34,389 bases of DNA, taken from a virus. The stretch covers positions 1 through 34,389 of the IMG/VR virus record IMGVR_UViG_3300035666_000099, one strand, 5' to 3'. The position numbers and the translations under genes were made by a program. The notes beneath the pieces were generated by a model. It was not told where the DNA came from. It was given only the letters and a program-made list of their open reading frames with translations, and ran no database searches. Below are positions 33,906 through 34,389 of the stretch, piece by piece (the stretch's first letter is position 1; each line of letters opens with the position of its first letter).

Positions 33906-34180
33906 ACAAGGAACAATTATGGAGTTTTCTCATCCAGCACAATCCAAGGCTGGTGGAAGACCCACACTTCACTGCGGACAGCATCCGCCGCTTTTTTGAG
34001 ATCGTGTGGAACGCGGCTTACCACGCGGCTTCCCGAGATTGGAATAACCGCGAGCGGGAAATATCCGGCGCCGACGAAGAGGAACAGGAGTTCCTCGAGA
34101 TGATGGGGGTGCTGGCCGGCATGGCGGAAGAAATCAAAAAGAAAATCTCCGATGATCAGAAAAAAAAGAACAAGGAATAA
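33902..34180 (+). CDS. Helical acidic hypothetical protein, 92 aa
   Basis: MNKEQLWSFLIQHNPRLVEDPHFTADSIRRFFEIVWNAAYHAASRDWNNREREISGADEEEQEFLEMMGVLAGMAEEIKKKISDDQKKKNKE. Mostly helical, acidic middle and a Lys-rich tail. ATG at 33902 overlaps the SprT-like stop (ATGA), so the two may be coupled. No family recognised. Confidence 0.6.
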   Translation: MNKEQLWSFLIQHNPRLVEDPHFTADSIRRFFEIVWNAAYHAASRDWNNREREISGADEEEQEFLEMMGVLAGMAEEIKKKISDDQKKKNKE

Positions 34181-34190
34181 CGATCCAGCC

Positions 34191-34389
34191 ATGAGCGATG
34201 GGGCGACAGCCCACCGCAAGTGGTTCATCGAAATCTACGGGCAGATTTGCAACCACTATGACCAGCACCGTCTGGTTCTGGAAGCCCTTGACGGGGGCAA
34301 CGTAGAACGCGCTGCGGAGCTGATCGAAACCCTCGTCGAGGAATACGAGGACGATGTCCGCAAGCTCACTGCGGACAGGGTCCTTCCAG
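34191..34389 (+). CDS. Hypothetical protein, N-terminal part (cut by window end)
   Basis: An open frame from ATG at 34191 reaches the window end without a stop (66 codons): MSDGATAHRKWFIEIYGQICNHYDQHRLVLEALDGGNVERAAELIETLVEEYEDDVRKL. The helix-rich 'DQHRLVLEALDGGNVERAAELIETLVEEYEDDV' resembles the all-helical ligand-binding domain of FadR-type (FCD) GntR regulators, but the HTH half is missing, so this may be coincidence. The start is 10 bases after the previous stop. Confidence 0.5.
   Translation, partial: MSDGATAHRKWFIEIYGQICNHYDQHRLVLEALDGGNVERAAELIETLVEEYEDDVRKLTADRVLP

Noticed and set aside
34191-34389. GntR/FadR-type regulator
   Set aside because: Only a vague helical resemblance, no helix-turn-helix, and the gene is cut by the window end.

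Overview
The window is part of a temperate tailed bacteriophage or prophage (Caudoviricetes) with GC-rich coding DNA. It carries a large terminase, a portal and a tail-appendage protein, a tyrosine recombinase next to a tRNA-like attachment sequence, and a complete replication set. Most neighbouring genes overlap by 1-4 bases or are a few bases apart. The host cannot be named from the sequence. The integrase C-terminus resembles integrases I associate with Verrucomicrobiota-type bacteria, but this is a recollection and not a search. No capsid, endolysin or tRNA gene was found in the window.

Layout. (1) 1-8985, minus strand: the morphogenesis arm, read leftwards from the terminase. After the terminase come a one-helix membrane peptide, a small basic protein and a DUF5872-like protein, then a modification cassette (SAM methyltransferase, GT9-like glycosyltransferase, PD-(D/E)XK nuclease, GT-A-like glycosyltransferase), then the portal, an HNH-like protein and a tail appendage protein cut by the window edge. 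(2) 8986-9241: divergent control and attachment region with a good sigma70-type promoter, a tRNA 3'-end-like sequence and inverted repeats. (3) 9242-11911, plus strand: integrase, a cluster of small DNA-binding proteins (ribbon-helix-helix and excisionase-like) and a resolvase-type nuclease. (4) 12066-22929: replication arm. This has an SF2 helicase fused to a Cas4/DUF2800-like nuclease, a putative ssDNA-binding-like protein, an Nmad1/DUF1599 protein, small membrane proteins, a family A DNA polymerase with 3'-5' exonuclease, a C5 cytosine methyltransferase, and a primase/SF3 helicase. (5) 22930-24461: almost gene-free, with a 286-bp inverted-repeat element (MITE-like or origin-like), nested inverted repeats and two small convergent genes. 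(6) 24462-31698: accessory arm in which most transcription units are preceded by a 17-bp palindrome AGTCAGA-N3-TCTGACT, four of them inside a larger three-hairpin leader. It contains an ATP-dependent ligase-like protein and a paired metallopeptidase-vWA protein plus MoxR/CbbQ-type AAA+ ATPase. (7) 31775-34389: short genes including a Zn-ribbon protein, a possible lipoprotein and a SprT-like zincin. The last gene is cut by the window end.

How the parts work together. The integrase, excisionase-like protein and attP-like region imply lysogeny. Helicase-nuclease, primase-helicase, polymerase, ligase and resolvase form a largely self-sufficient replication and recombination set. The C5 methyltransferase, Nmad1 protein and two glycosyltransferases suggest modification of DNA or virions (inference).

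The most unusual material is non-coding: the repeated three-hairpin leader with apparent compensatory changes, a 14-base gene-junction motif ATAACCTCNNNACC seen on both strands just before start codons, a pseudoknot-forming RNA candidate at 15314-15412, and the inverted-repeat element at 23099-23388.
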